From positions 41,760,209 through 41,824,208 of the forward strand of contig CM039509.1 in NCBI GenBank assembly GCA_022432975.1: a stretch of 64,000 nt of DNA. Direction: 5' to 3'. Made by a program: the position numbers and the translations under genes. Source of the stretch: Begonia masoniana (Eukaryota > Streptophyta > Magnoliopsida > Cucurbitales > Begoniaceae). Position 1 is the stretch's first letter; every line of letters starts with the position of its first letter. The notes beneath the pieces are model-generated. The model did no database searches, had not been told where the DNA came from, and saw nothing but the letters and a program-made list of their open reading frames with translations. Shown piece after piece: positions 47,103 through 57,833 of this stretch.

Positions 47103-50100
47103 GCATGATTATTGAAAGAGATGCATTGCAGCAAGATCGACAGAGGAGTCAGGTGAAGTGTACCCAGACTAGAAAGAATACATTTCTATGATTCAGAACC
47201 CTCCTTTCGTTTTCGCTAAAATGAGGTGAAATGGATGAGAATTCATGGTGAAGTACGACCAGAAAACCGAGATATTGTAATTTACGTAAAAATTTAAATT
47301 TTAGAACTCAAATATCTATATATACAGAGAAGTAATAAAATCTTAACTTCAAGTAGGAGGTCGAGCGAGCCCGGAACTCCAACATTGATCGATATCTACA
47401 AGCTATGTCACTGACTCACTGTAGTCGCTATAACAATGAATCTGCCTAAGCCTTTCATACACTATTTCTATCTCCCCAAAATCAGAGGGAAATGAATTGA
47501 AGGAATAAAGGAGAATATGTACAGCAACCACTTGAACCTCCATGGAAGTGCTGCAACCAAGATGCAGAATGCCCATTTCTTTGCACTCAACCTCGCACAC
47601 CCTGTAAATCCTTCTGTATACGGCAGAAGCATTGCCTGAATTACAGGAACAGCTCCCAAAGCCAGCAAAAACCAATAGTTTGAAAGGACGACCATAAATA
47701 CTTCTCTCTTTGTAATCTCCATTGCATTCAGAAGGTTGAAGATCTGGCAAAGGATAAAAGTATTTATGACCACTGGCTGCCGGACTTCTTCGTTCATGCC
47801 GGATAAGTGCTTTCCTAAGTATTCAATCATCAGAACTACAGAAGCCAGGTATAGGACCTGAATTGCTATTTTAGTCCAAATAACTTTAGTTATAAGCGGT
47901 TGATTTCTCTTGCCTTTTTGGGAGACTTGTGTTTCATTCCCTTTTAGCTCCATTGTCATCATCAAACAACCAAGAAGACTTCCAACCAGATTCACCCAAA
48001 TAATGTGAATTGCAGTTATGGGGGATCGTCCGGAACAAATTGTGGAGAACAGGGTAATGAACAACCCAGACAAAGAACCTGTGAGCTGAAGCTGATAGAA
48101 TGTCTGAATGTTAGAGTAAACATTTTGGCCATATATTTGAACTTGGGTTAGTGATTCAACTCCTTTGACAATAATATCAGAGACAATTTTTGCAATTTCA
48201 ATGCTCTTGTTATCTTCCACTATCCCAACATCCGCTCTTTTCAAAGCTGGAACATCTCTTGCCGTCATTCCTCCTACGAACGCAACTACCTCACCTTCTT
48301 CTTGTAACTTCTCTACTAAAACAAGTTTGTGCTTGGGAAGGCAATTTCCCATTACAGTAAGCTTTTCTGGCATGGCTCCATTTGCCAGTGTCTCTATTTC
48401 TGCACCTTCAATTGCCACATTGTTAGACGTACTCTGAAATATTCCTAGTTCAGAAGCTATGACCTTTGCCAGCACGAGCTCATCCTCTGATACTAAGATG
48501 ACACGTAATCCTGCATCCCTGATCTTCTCCAATGTCTTTTTGGTCTCTTCTTGGCATAGGTACTTCAGACCCACTAATGCCAGCAAGTTCATGTTGTCTT
48601 CTTTAAGCTCTTGGACCTTTACTTCTTTAATAGCAAATGCTATGGGTCTAAGGCCACTATTGTCCATTGCACTAATTACTAGTTCAAAAGCACTCTTTTG
48701 ATCTTCCATAGCTCGAACTTCCCCTCTAGTATCGTAATAATGGGAGCACTTTTCCAATATTGTCGATGCAGCTCCTTTACAGTGCTTCTGTTCCCCATCT
48801 TCAGTTCTTACACCATTGTTGGTAGAGCTTAAGTTTCTATCCAGGACCTGTACATCCATATCCCACTGTGACTTTGCAAACGATATGACTGCGTCATCTG
48901 CCTGATAAGTGTTGGGTTCAGGACCTGATACGCTCATTGCTTGAGCAAGGATTTCAAGAAGGTTTTGATCAATTCTTTCTTCCGTGTCAACTTTCACATC
49001 TTTTTCGCCTATCCAAAATTCATTAACTGCTATCTGGTTGCAGAACAAGGCACCTGTTATGTCAAAACAGATGGCAGAAATAAGACCAACTGTACCACAA
49101 GCAGATAAGTTCTGAGGATTCCCATGATTGGAAACAAACTTCTCTTTCCAGAAACTGAGGGAAATTGTGATTACGAAAAGCAAACCATGCTGTATTCCTA
49201 TTACTGCCGCTGCAAGAACATTAGTCAAGATGGAAACTCTTCCTTGAGGTTTCAACAATAGTTTCCCAAAGATACTCAGCATCCGGGACAATTTAGTTTC
49301 TCCTTTGATTTCTGGCATGTCGAAATGGCTGCCATGTTTTCCAAACAGTAATCGTACCAGAACCACGAGAGCAATCAGTATAGACACTAAGAGAGCAATC
49401 TTATCAATGAAAATGTAAGGTTTGTTCAGCCGAGATTGCAACAATGGCTTCTCTGTGGGATGAATCATCACCGAGCTCAGCCGGTCACCCAAAGCTGTGT
49501 CGGCACCTACTGAGATCACAATCATGCAACAATGACCCTTTGTGACTTTAGAACCTGCAAGAAGAAAGGGGTTCTTCTCGTAATCAATTTCTGGGTTCAA
49601 CACGTCGTCTACTGCCAGATCTTCGCCTCTCAAGAACAATCCATCAGCAGGGACTCTGTCACCTTCCCTCAATTTCACTCTATCGCCCACCACAACATCG
49701 GAAATGGAGACCATTACACTTTTTCCTCCTCTTTCAACATGTACTTCCATCTCATTCTTGGCTTTGAGCAACTTTTTCTCCATCTTTATTTCTTGATTGA
49801 AATTAGTCACAGAAGAGAAAGCTACAAGCACGAACACTGCAACAAGTATGGCAACACCATCATGCCATCCATATTTTGCACCTTCCTCCGTCATATCAAC
49901 TGGAAAACTTAATCCGGCTGCCAATAGAAGGAAGATGATTGTGAAACTGTTTATGGACTTGAATAAGAAGTGCCCAAAACCTTTACGACGAATGATATTA
50001 GAATTCAAATATGTAGGGCAATCAGTTGAATCTGGATCTGCAGTCGCCTGTTGAAACAAAGGAAGGATTAAAATTTTAAGCAAATTAAGAGTTCAAAGTA

Positions 50101-51600
50101 ACTTCCAGTCTCTGGTTACCTCTGACCGAGAATCTAGAAGCAACGAAACCTTCTCAACACCTCCAAATTTACGGACTAAATCCGGATCCTTCTCTTTCAC
50201 GATCCTGCGAAAAAGATGCTCGTCGTATCCTACTTCACTTTCCTCATCATCCGAGCCTACACAGATCACATGATAGGGTTTACCTTGCCGGGCTGCGAGA
50301 TGACCGATAAAGCGTAACCGCAAACGTAGTTGCAAACTCCAAAAACTTTTGCCAGAAGCCGAAGAAGCGCCAGTGCAAATTTCGAAGCTGGCGCTAAGAG
50401 TATCGCCGCCATCATCAGCACCGCAATCTTCTATCCTGCCCTCCACATCCTCCAGGGGAAAATCTTCCGCACGATAATACCGAGACGAGGCAACTCTTCT
50501 CTTCTTTAACGCTGTCTTAAAATGCATAAAAAATAGAAACCACAACCGCCAAACCCGAACTCTTTTTCCAGAATCAGAGCACGCGCGAGCTGTAATATGC
50601 AATCCGGCGCCAATACCGTCGTGTTCGTGGGTATTATCTCCGGCCAAAACACTGGAGCTCCCCTGAGACATGCTGTCGGCACTGCTTTAACAGATCAAAG
50701 ATCGAGATTGCACCAAAACAAAAGAAAACAACCTGAAGAATCAACGCTCAATAATCTCGAGAGTAGAGCCCGGTCTCTGAGTGAATAATTAGCGTTCGGG
50801 CGCCATTAAATAGAAGTTAACTGAAGAACGGCAGTAGGTGCCGGGCATAACGGCATCACAAACTGTCTAACACTTGAATTAATTAAATTAGTCAACTACT
50901 ACTAATCTTATCACTTATCTCGATAGTCATTGATAATATTATATTCCATAAATTAATAATTCGTTACCGAAATTTTGGTCAAATGACACGTCATATGTGA
51001 CATGTTTCTATGTTTTATTTTTTTTTTGTTCTAGAGAGACTTGACATATATTTACTAATAATTTTATTTAAGAAGTATTGATTTGTATAATTGATATAAT
51101 AAATTATAATTAATTAAAGTAAGTCATTACTTGCATTATTGACAAATATTTTCTACATCAAAGTGTAGAATTAAAGAGTAAATACAATATTATTTTATAT
51201 TTAATTAACAAATTATATAATCAATTAATTTAAATATTAAAATAAATAAGAAGCACGGCTAACGGGCGAAGATGTTGTCACAAAAGTTTCAAATATTAGG
51301 TTATTATGTAACACGGTTATACGCGGCATTGACCATTGCACTCCACCTGGAAAACATTTTAACACATTTAGGTTAAAAACAAATATAGTCAAAAGCATTA
51401 ATATTCAAAAGGCCCACAATCAGATTAATTAATACAATTGGCATTTAGAAAAATAATATTTTTTAGAAGAGATGCAAAAGGGTCGCGGTCCTGAAAAACC
51501 GCGTATTATTTTAATTGCTTGCAGCCCTAAATCAGTTAGATGAATCGTTAGTATTGTGATTTGTTTTTTGTAGGTGAGATAATTACTTTGTTTGATTAAT
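47103..51600 (-). repeat. Right copy of the direct segmental duplication
   Basis: Same content and orientation as 27251-33530. It includes the intact ATPase-like gene, its 3' flank beginning at 47102 with TTGCATGATTATTGAAAGAG, and upstream DNA to around GTTAGATGAATCG (51535) or slightly beyond. It lacks the solo LTR and the 28-bp deletion. Confidence 0.9.
47468..50671 (-). CDS. P2B (ACA-type) Ca2+-ATPase-like pseudoenzyme, intact copy (1043 aa)
   Basis: Exon 1 (50120-50671) and exon 2 (47468-50047) join through a short GT/AG intron to a 1043-residue protein, the length of plant plasma-membrane autoinhibited Ca2+-ATPases. Exon 1 has a basic, aromatic stretch RVWRLWFLFFMHFKTALKKR (about 37-56), like a calmodulin-binding autoinhibitory region. 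Membrane segments and the P-type fold order are recognisable. However, the TGES loop is gone (VDDVLNPEIDYEKNPF), PEGL is QHGL (about 470), DKTGTLT is DITGALF (about 513; the Asp remains, Lys does not), TGDN is SEDE and DPPR is lost. TGDGTNDAPAL is VGGMTARDVPAL (about 776-787), and the M6 N-x-x-x-D becomes VNLVGSLLG. It should be unable to pump Ca2+. An open 1043-codon frame argues for a retained non-catalytic role; recent decay of function is the alternative. Confidence 0.9.
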
Positions 51601-51867
51601 CAACGTTAGTTTATTGAAAAGAATTATTGTTTCTGCTTATGTTCTAAATTAGTTTATATACGAACACGTTATAACCCTAATATTGTAAGACTTAATCCGA
51701 GTTGTCACATAGTTTTTTCGTTTAGATTGAAGGATTTCTTGTTAAATCTAGTGTTCTCTAATTTTCTAGTGAGAAACATGAACCAACGCAGGAGGGTAAG
51801 GGTGGAATCTATCTAAATCTACTCATTGTGGGTCCATCCATTATTACAAGGGTCCCATCAAATTAAA
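50672..51867. other. Upstream flank of the intact ATPase-like gene
   Basis: The first 0.9 kb matches the flank of the left copy and should contain the promoter. The remainder is AT-rich, with nothing recognised before the copia LTR. Confidence 0.45.
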
Positions 51868-52739
51868 TGTTAGAAGAAAAAAAAAATAAAAGAAGAAAGA
51901 ACTTCTCTCACCTCTCACCTCTCACCTTCTCTCTCTTCTCTCGTCTTTTACCTCTCCACCCTCACCTTTCACCTTCTCTCTAAGGTGTCTCGCGAAGCCT
52001 TTGTGAATAGAGATTTCAAGTAAACACTTCGAGCATCTAAAAATATTCGAAGAAGTGATATCTTTTATTTAAGAGAGAAGAAAAAAATTACTGAAGAAGT
52101 GAAATCTTTTATTCAAAAGAGAAGAAAAAATTCACTTCTGAGTAAAGAGGAAGAGAAATATATTGATGATTATTTTAAGAGAGAGAAAAGGAGTCTGAGA
52201 AAAAAATAGGTGTGGTGCTTTTGTGCACATTGAGAGTTCTAAGAGTAGTGATTTCTCTTAGTAAATATTTTCTAAACTATTCGATATCTAGAAAAATATT
52301 CTAAATCCTATTTTTCATAGTAAGATCTTTCTGGACTCGATCTCCGTAATTTTTTTTTCGATTTGGGTTTCCACATAAAATTCTCGGTGTTCATTTTAAC
52401 AATTATTTTTCCTATTTCTTAGCTGTAATAATTTTACGGCAATGGAAAAATATTTGTGGTATTTTTCAGATCGCATCTGCTATCGTTTCTCGTACCATTT
52501 GGTTAGTAGTGTAATTGTACTGTGTAAGTAAGTTCTGTCTAGGAGACTTTAATTTAAATGGACCATTTGTGATCCTCCAGCCTTTCTTGGGAACTTACTT
52601 GGAAAGATAATTCTGTCTAAGGAGATTGCCAAGAGCATTCTTTCCTAGGAATTATCCTGATCAGTACTTTTCACATTTTTTTAGCGATATTATTTTTATC
52701 ATCGCTCCTGCCGAAGTTTCATTGTTGTTTTTCCCAACA
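51868..52739 (+). repeat. 5' LTR of the copia element (about 872 bp)
   Basis: It ends CCCAACA just before the primer site. The start at TGTTAGAAG (51868) is the best TG candidate upstream but cannot be confirmed without the 3' LTR. Confidence 0.6.
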
Positions 52740-52740
52740 A

Positions 52741-52754
52741 GTGGTATCAGAACG
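52741..52754 (+). promoter_or_regulatory. Primer-binding site, tRNA-Met type
   Basis: GTGGTATCAGAACG directly follows the LTR, matching the common TGGTATCAGA site of plant copia elements. Confidence 0.75.
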
Positions 52755-52763
52755 AGGTTATTA

Positions 52764-53206
52764 TGGTGAGAAAGATTGAAATTGAAAAATTCAATAGAAA
52801 TAATTTCTCTCTATAGAAATTAAAAATGAATGCGCTATTACGAAGAGATGGTTGTGATATGACCATCGGCGACAGGCCGACGAACGTTGACAACGAGAAA
52901 TGGAATAAAGCTAATGAGGATGCAATGACCATTTTGCATCTTACTCTAACAGATGGAATTTTATCAAGTATCTCAGAAATGGTAATGGCAAAACAGATCT
53001 AGGATACGCTTACAAAATTGTACGAGAAAAAGTCGTGGAATAATAAAATTTTCTTGAAAAGAAAATTATATACTCTTCGAATGTCAGAATCTACAACAGT
53101 GACAGACCACGTCAATACATTATTTTCTCAACTTACAGTAATAGAGCACAAAATTGACATAAATGAAAAGGCTGAACTTTTACTTCAAAGTTTGCCAGAT
53201 TCATAC
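52764..53206 (+). pseudogene. Copia gag, N-terminal part
   Basis: Begins MVRKIEIEKFNRNNFSL and contains LRRDGCDMTIGDRPTNVDNE and RKLYTLRMSESTTVTDHVNT, typical copia Gag. It has internal TAG codons near 52816 and 52998 and is interrupted at LLLQSLPDSY by the solo LTR. Confidence 0.85.
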
Positions 53207-53459
53207 TGTAACACCCCAAATACTGTACCCGTATTTCCCATATTTTTTTTTTTTATCTTTACATTTTATAAACTTTAAAACTTGACGTTAACCAGAATTG
53301 AAATCGAAACCGAAACCGGAATCGAAATCGAAGTCCGTTTAGTAAATCATTTAAAACATAAACTAAAACTATTTAAATAAAACTTAAAAACATTTAATTA
53401 AAAACATTTAAAATCAATTAAAAGAAGGGAGGGCAGAATCGGAATTCTGCCCTCAAAAG

Positions 53460-53645
53460 TAGCAGAGATCGCTGCACTGAGGCAGCGATCGATCTCTGCG
53501 CTGCAGCAGAGATCGATCGCTGCAGCTAGAATAGCCAGCAGCGATCGGTCTCTGCTGCAGAGCAGGGACCGATCGCTGCACTTAGTGCAGCGATCCTGCA
53601 GCATGCAGCGATCGATCTCTGCATGCTGCAGAGATCGATCGCTGC
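53460..53645. repeat. GATCGATC hairpin array in the 4.1-kb LTR
   Basis: GCAGCGATCGATCTCTGC pairs with GCAGAGATCGATCGCTGC at 53483-53524 and again at 53604-53645, with a variant CAGCGATCGGTCTCTGC pair between them (about 53540-53578). Stems are 17-18 bp with very short loops. Confidence 0.9.
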
Positions 53646-54420
53646 ACACTCTGTGCAGCGATCAAACACTTGCTCTCTGGAATTCTCCAGAGAGCAAAAA
53701 TAAAATCTTCAAGTCTCTGGAATCCGATTCCAGAGACCATCAACTTCGATTTTCCCTGCACCAACTTCACATTCCTACCATTTTTACATCTTTAAACCAA
53801 ATCGACTTATGCGCTAACTCAACCGACTTACGGCAGACTTTACGAAGTCCAACTGCGTGGATGTATCTAAACATCGAACATAACCGTATCAACCTAAAAC
53901 CATTCAAAACGTTTTCAAAACATTCAGTAACAGTTAAAACCAAAACATTTTACATACAATTATCAAAACATTATCTAATCCCTATCCAGATCCAAACAAC
54001 CTAAATATACTATACATTCATATTAACCATTAATCCCCCCAAAATACATACATAACTACCCCTCAGGTCATACGCGCCTCGACTGCTCAGCGCACTCCCA
54101 CGGGCCATTCTCCCTCAACTGCTCACGCCTCGGGTGGAGGGATCTCATCCTCACCTGTGTAGAGGTCACCTACACCATACAGACACATATGAGATATTGA
54201 AATCTCAGTAAGCTACGTAAATGCAACTACATGCTATGCTATGCGTGTGAGTTCAGAAATCATGCGTCGTTTTCTTTACTTTACTATACTTTGTTTTACT
54301 TTGCTGTGCTATGAAGGTGTCACCGAGATCTCAGCCCAATAACCGGGGAGAGCACGTCCAGCGGGCGGACCACTCTTTCCGGTTAATGGAGGGGGGTACA
54401 CGCTTACAACACGTACAGCC

Positions 54421-56009
54421 CGATGGGTCATTTGAACTATATACCGATGGGTCATTTGAACTATATACCGATGGGTCATTTGAACTATATACCGAAGGGT
54501 CATTTGAACTATATACCGATGGGTCATTTGAACTATATACCGAAGGGTCATTTGAACTATATACCGATGGGTCATTTGAACTATATACCGATGGGTCATT
54601 TGAACTATATACCGAAGGGTCATTTGAACTATATACCGAAGGGTCATTTGAACTATATACCGATGGGTCATTTGAACTATATACCGATGGGTCATTTGAA
54701 CTATATACCGATGGGTCATTTGAACTATATACCGATGGGTCATTTGAACTATATACCGAAGGGTCATTTGAACTATATACCGAAGGGTCATTTGAACTAT
54801 ATACCGATGGGTCATTTGAACTATATACCGAAGGGTCATTTGAACTATATACCGATGGGTCATTTGAACTATATACCGAAGGGTCATTTGAACTATATAC
54901 CGAAGGGTCATTTGAACTATATACCGATGGGTCATTTGAACTATATACCGATGGGTCATTTGAACTATATACCGAAGGGTCATTTGAACTATATACCGAT
55001 GGGTCATTTGAACTATATACCGATGGGTCATTTGAACTATATACCGATGGGTCATTTGAACTATATACCGAAGGGTCATTTGAACTATATACCGATGGGT
55101 CATTTGAACTATATACCGAAGGGTCATTTGAACTATATACCGAAGGGTCATTTGAACTATATACCGAAGGGTCATTTGAACTATATACCGAAGGGTCATT
55201 TGAACTATATACCGAAGGGTCATTTGAACTATATACCGATGGGTCATTTGAACTATATACCGAAGGGTCATTTGAACTATATACCGATGGGTCATTTGAA
55301 CTATATACCGAAGGGTCATTTGAACTATATACCGATGGGTCATTTGAACTATATACCGAAGGGTCATTTGAACTATATACCGAAGGGTCATTTGAACTAT
55401 ATACCGATGGGTCATTTGAACTATATACCGAAGGGTCATTTGAACTATATACCGATGGGTCATTTGAACTATATACCGATGGGTCATTTGAACTATATAC
55501 CGAAGGGTCATTTGAACTATATACCGAAGGGTCATTTGAACTATATACCGAAGGGTCATTTGAACTATATACCGAAGGGTCATTTAAACTGTATACCGAA
55601 GGGTCATTTGAACTATATACCGATGGGTCATTTGAACTATATACCGATGGGTCATTTGAACTATATACCGATGGGTCATTTGAACTATATACCGATGGGT
55701 CATTTGAACTATATACCGAAGGGTCATTTGAACTATATACCGATGGGTCATTTGAACTATATACCGATGGGTCATTTGAACTATATACCGAAGGGTCATT
55801 TGAACTATATACCGAAGGGTCATTTGAACTATATACCGAAGGGTCATTTGAACTATATACCGAAGGGTCATTTGAACTATATACCGATGGGTCATTTGAA
55901 CTATATACCGAAGGGTCATTATATACCGAAGGGTCATTTGAACTATATACCGATGGGTCATTTGAACTATATACCGAAGGGTCATTGAACTATATACCGA
56001 AGGGTCATC
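54421..56009. repeat. 24-bp tandem repeat array (minisatellite, about 66 copies)
   Basis: The unit CGATGGGTCATTTGAACTAT plus ATAC is repeated with almost no variation except one base: GATGGG or GAAGGG. Exceptions are one unit with two changes near 55590, one shortened unit near 55915 and a one-base deletion near 55988. Because 24 is divisible by three and the unit lacks stops in several frames, long artificial reading frames (up to 585 codons) appear on both strands. They are not genes. Confidence 0.97.
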
Positions 56010-57311
56010 TTTACTTTGCATTTACTTTAAAACATTGTGCGGAAATTCATTTTCTATGCGTGCTTTAAAATCGTGATGCATGAACAGTTCATATAAGCAG
56101 AAAGTAAACAACCAACGTGCATACATTCATGACAGTAAAGCAGAACCTATAAACAACTAACCTAACTACCCAACTACCCAACCAGAATAACATAAAACAA
56201 ACAGTTCCTCGAGTATTCTCGAGACGACGACGGAGTATGGTGCAGACCTTTGGGTCAAAGTAAGTCACGAAAACTTACCTGGAGCGCGCTGAATCACGAT
56301 CTTTGTCCACGGGAGTCGCGTGTCTGAGGAAAAACACGATATTTGCCGTTAAAACCTATTTAAGCAATTAACGTCCAAATTACAAAATCCTTAACTATAG
56401 AACTTTCCTAAAATCCCAACTTAGCTAATTAAAGCATTTCGAACGTTAATTAAAACTCGATAATCCGAAATCTTAAATAACGAGTTTTTCCCAAAAACCC
56501 GAAATTTTACCAATTTTTAACTTTTTCTCAAATCGATTTATTTTTGTCCAATAACGTCAAATACGTCCAATACATACTTAATTACGGCTAACCTATTAAT
56601 TACGAGCCCTAATTCGCATTTTTGTCGAAATCCTAATCGGAACCCTAACGTTAAATCGACCTAGAAATTGAAAACTAATGCTCCGAAATCATAGAGACTT
56701 ACCGAGAGTAACGAGGGGAGAAGAAAGTGTGAAGAAATCGGTTCGATCGGAGGTCGAACGGAGGTCGAAAATGGAAGAGGCGATCGGCGGCCGTGAGAGG
56801 AAGCCCTCTCTGTTCGTGCGTTCCAGAGAGAAAAGATAGAAAAAGAGAGAAAGAGAGAAAGTGAGGGAAAAAGAAAGAAAATAGGTTATTTAATTAGAAT
56901 TGATTTGAAAATTACTAAAACGCCCTTCTCACTTAATTATATTGGTTTCGTCGTTCGATTCGTTAATCGTCCAACAATCTGACTTTTCCAAATTTCCATA
57001 TTTTGCCAATAACTCCTATTCGTCATCTGGGATTTATTAAATCTGTCCGTTCGCAATTCGGACTTCGTTTACTATTTTTACTAAACGTCCTTTACGTTAC
57101 GAGAAGCGTATTTATTCGGAATATAGCGTTTAAGCTCCGAAAATTCCCAAAACTTTCTTAAAATTCCTATTAATCGTTAGGATCTTAACGACGTTTTCTT
57201 TTCGTGAAACGGACCTGATTTGACATATTTACAAAAATGCCATTATATAATATATTATATCAATATAATATATTAAATTCGAAATCCATACAAGCCGGGT
57301 ATTACACATAC

Positions 57312-57833
57312 GATCACCTCATCGTAAATTTGCTCAATGGTGTTGCAAAAACAACATTGATGTTCAATGATATTGCAGCCGCTGTTTTTGACGAAGAAAG
57401 TAGACGGAAAAACAAGGAGCAGTCTTTTGTGGAGGCTTTATCGGTAACGAGAGGGAGATCAATGGAACGTGGGGCCTCTAGAGCCAGCACGCCAAGAAGA
57501 TCAAAGTCGAAAAGCAAAAGGGGCGTCAAGTGCTATCATCGTGGCAAGATGGGTCAAATGAAAAATAATTGCTGAAAATTGAAGAAAGAACAAGACACAG
57601 AAGGTGCTAAAGGAGAAATGAAGAGTACGACTGCAACTGTCTCTGAGGGTGAAGATGTTATTGTATGCGAAGATGCTGTCAATCTCACGATGAATGAATC
57701 ATGTTGGGTGTGTGATTCTGGAGCATCTTACCATGTTCCTTCAAAAGTAGAGTATTTTTCATCTTACACCAGCGGTGATTTTGATATTGTCAAAATGGAG
57801 AACAGTTACGTTTACAAAATAATTGAAAAATAA
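57312..57833 (+). pseudogene. Copia Gag end and protease
   Basis: Gag resumes with DHLIVNLLNGVAKTTLMFND and a degenerate zinc knuckle CYHRGKMGQMKNNC (second Cys replaced by Arg, first His by Gln). A TGA near 57573 is followed by the protease block CWVCDSGASYHVPSKVEYFS, whose active-site DSG is intact. Confidence 0.85.

Larger units (their letters stand above)
38023..47106 (-). pseudogene. DUF3444 (DnaJ-family) pseudogene, split by an LTR retrotransposon
   Basis: The two parts, 45905-47106 and 38023-38276, abut once the element 38277-45904 and one copy of its GTAAT target repeat are removed. The reading continues ...EVLDD-Y into SEELGVCVTPLVKLAGFKTV. The protein resembles the C-terminal half of large plant DnaJ proteins: a linker with LLIEKARTEIRKKLEEIK, then DUF3444 with KPKQIWAVYDEEDGMPRLYC and a final block HQVPSYLLKGEASSLPENCW. 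Decay marks are an in-frame TGA near 46572, a one-base deletion near 46013 that shifts the WAIYQNWSPDW block, and the insertion itself. The J domain expected at the N terminus is absent; the sequence upstream of 47106 is the duplicated ATPase flank. It is therefore a truncated gene fragment. Confidence 0.85.
53207..57306. mobile_element. 4.1-kb solo LTR (or LTR-like insert) in copia gag
   Basis: The insert begins TGTAACACCCC and ends GGGTATTACA, and is flanked by the perfect 5-bp repeat CATAC (53202-53206 and 57307-57311). Removing it restores the copia Gag reading DSYDHLIVNLL. TG...CA ends, a 5-bp duplication and no coding content indicate a solo LTR of a large-LTR family, as found in Tat/Ogre-like gypsy elements or LARDs. 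It includes GATCGATC hairpins (53460-53645) and the 24-bp repeat array (54421-56009). A short element with TG/CA ends that is not an LTR is the alternative. Confidence 0.85.

Noticed and set aside
54421..56009. Possible CRISPR array
   Set aside because: Units abut with no unique spacers, and the context is a plant LTR.
54309..56068. Long reading frames (585, 521, 424 codons) made of 8-residue repeats
   Set aside because: They exist in several frames and on both strands only because the 24-bp repeat has no stop codons; no start context or flanking domain supports a protein.
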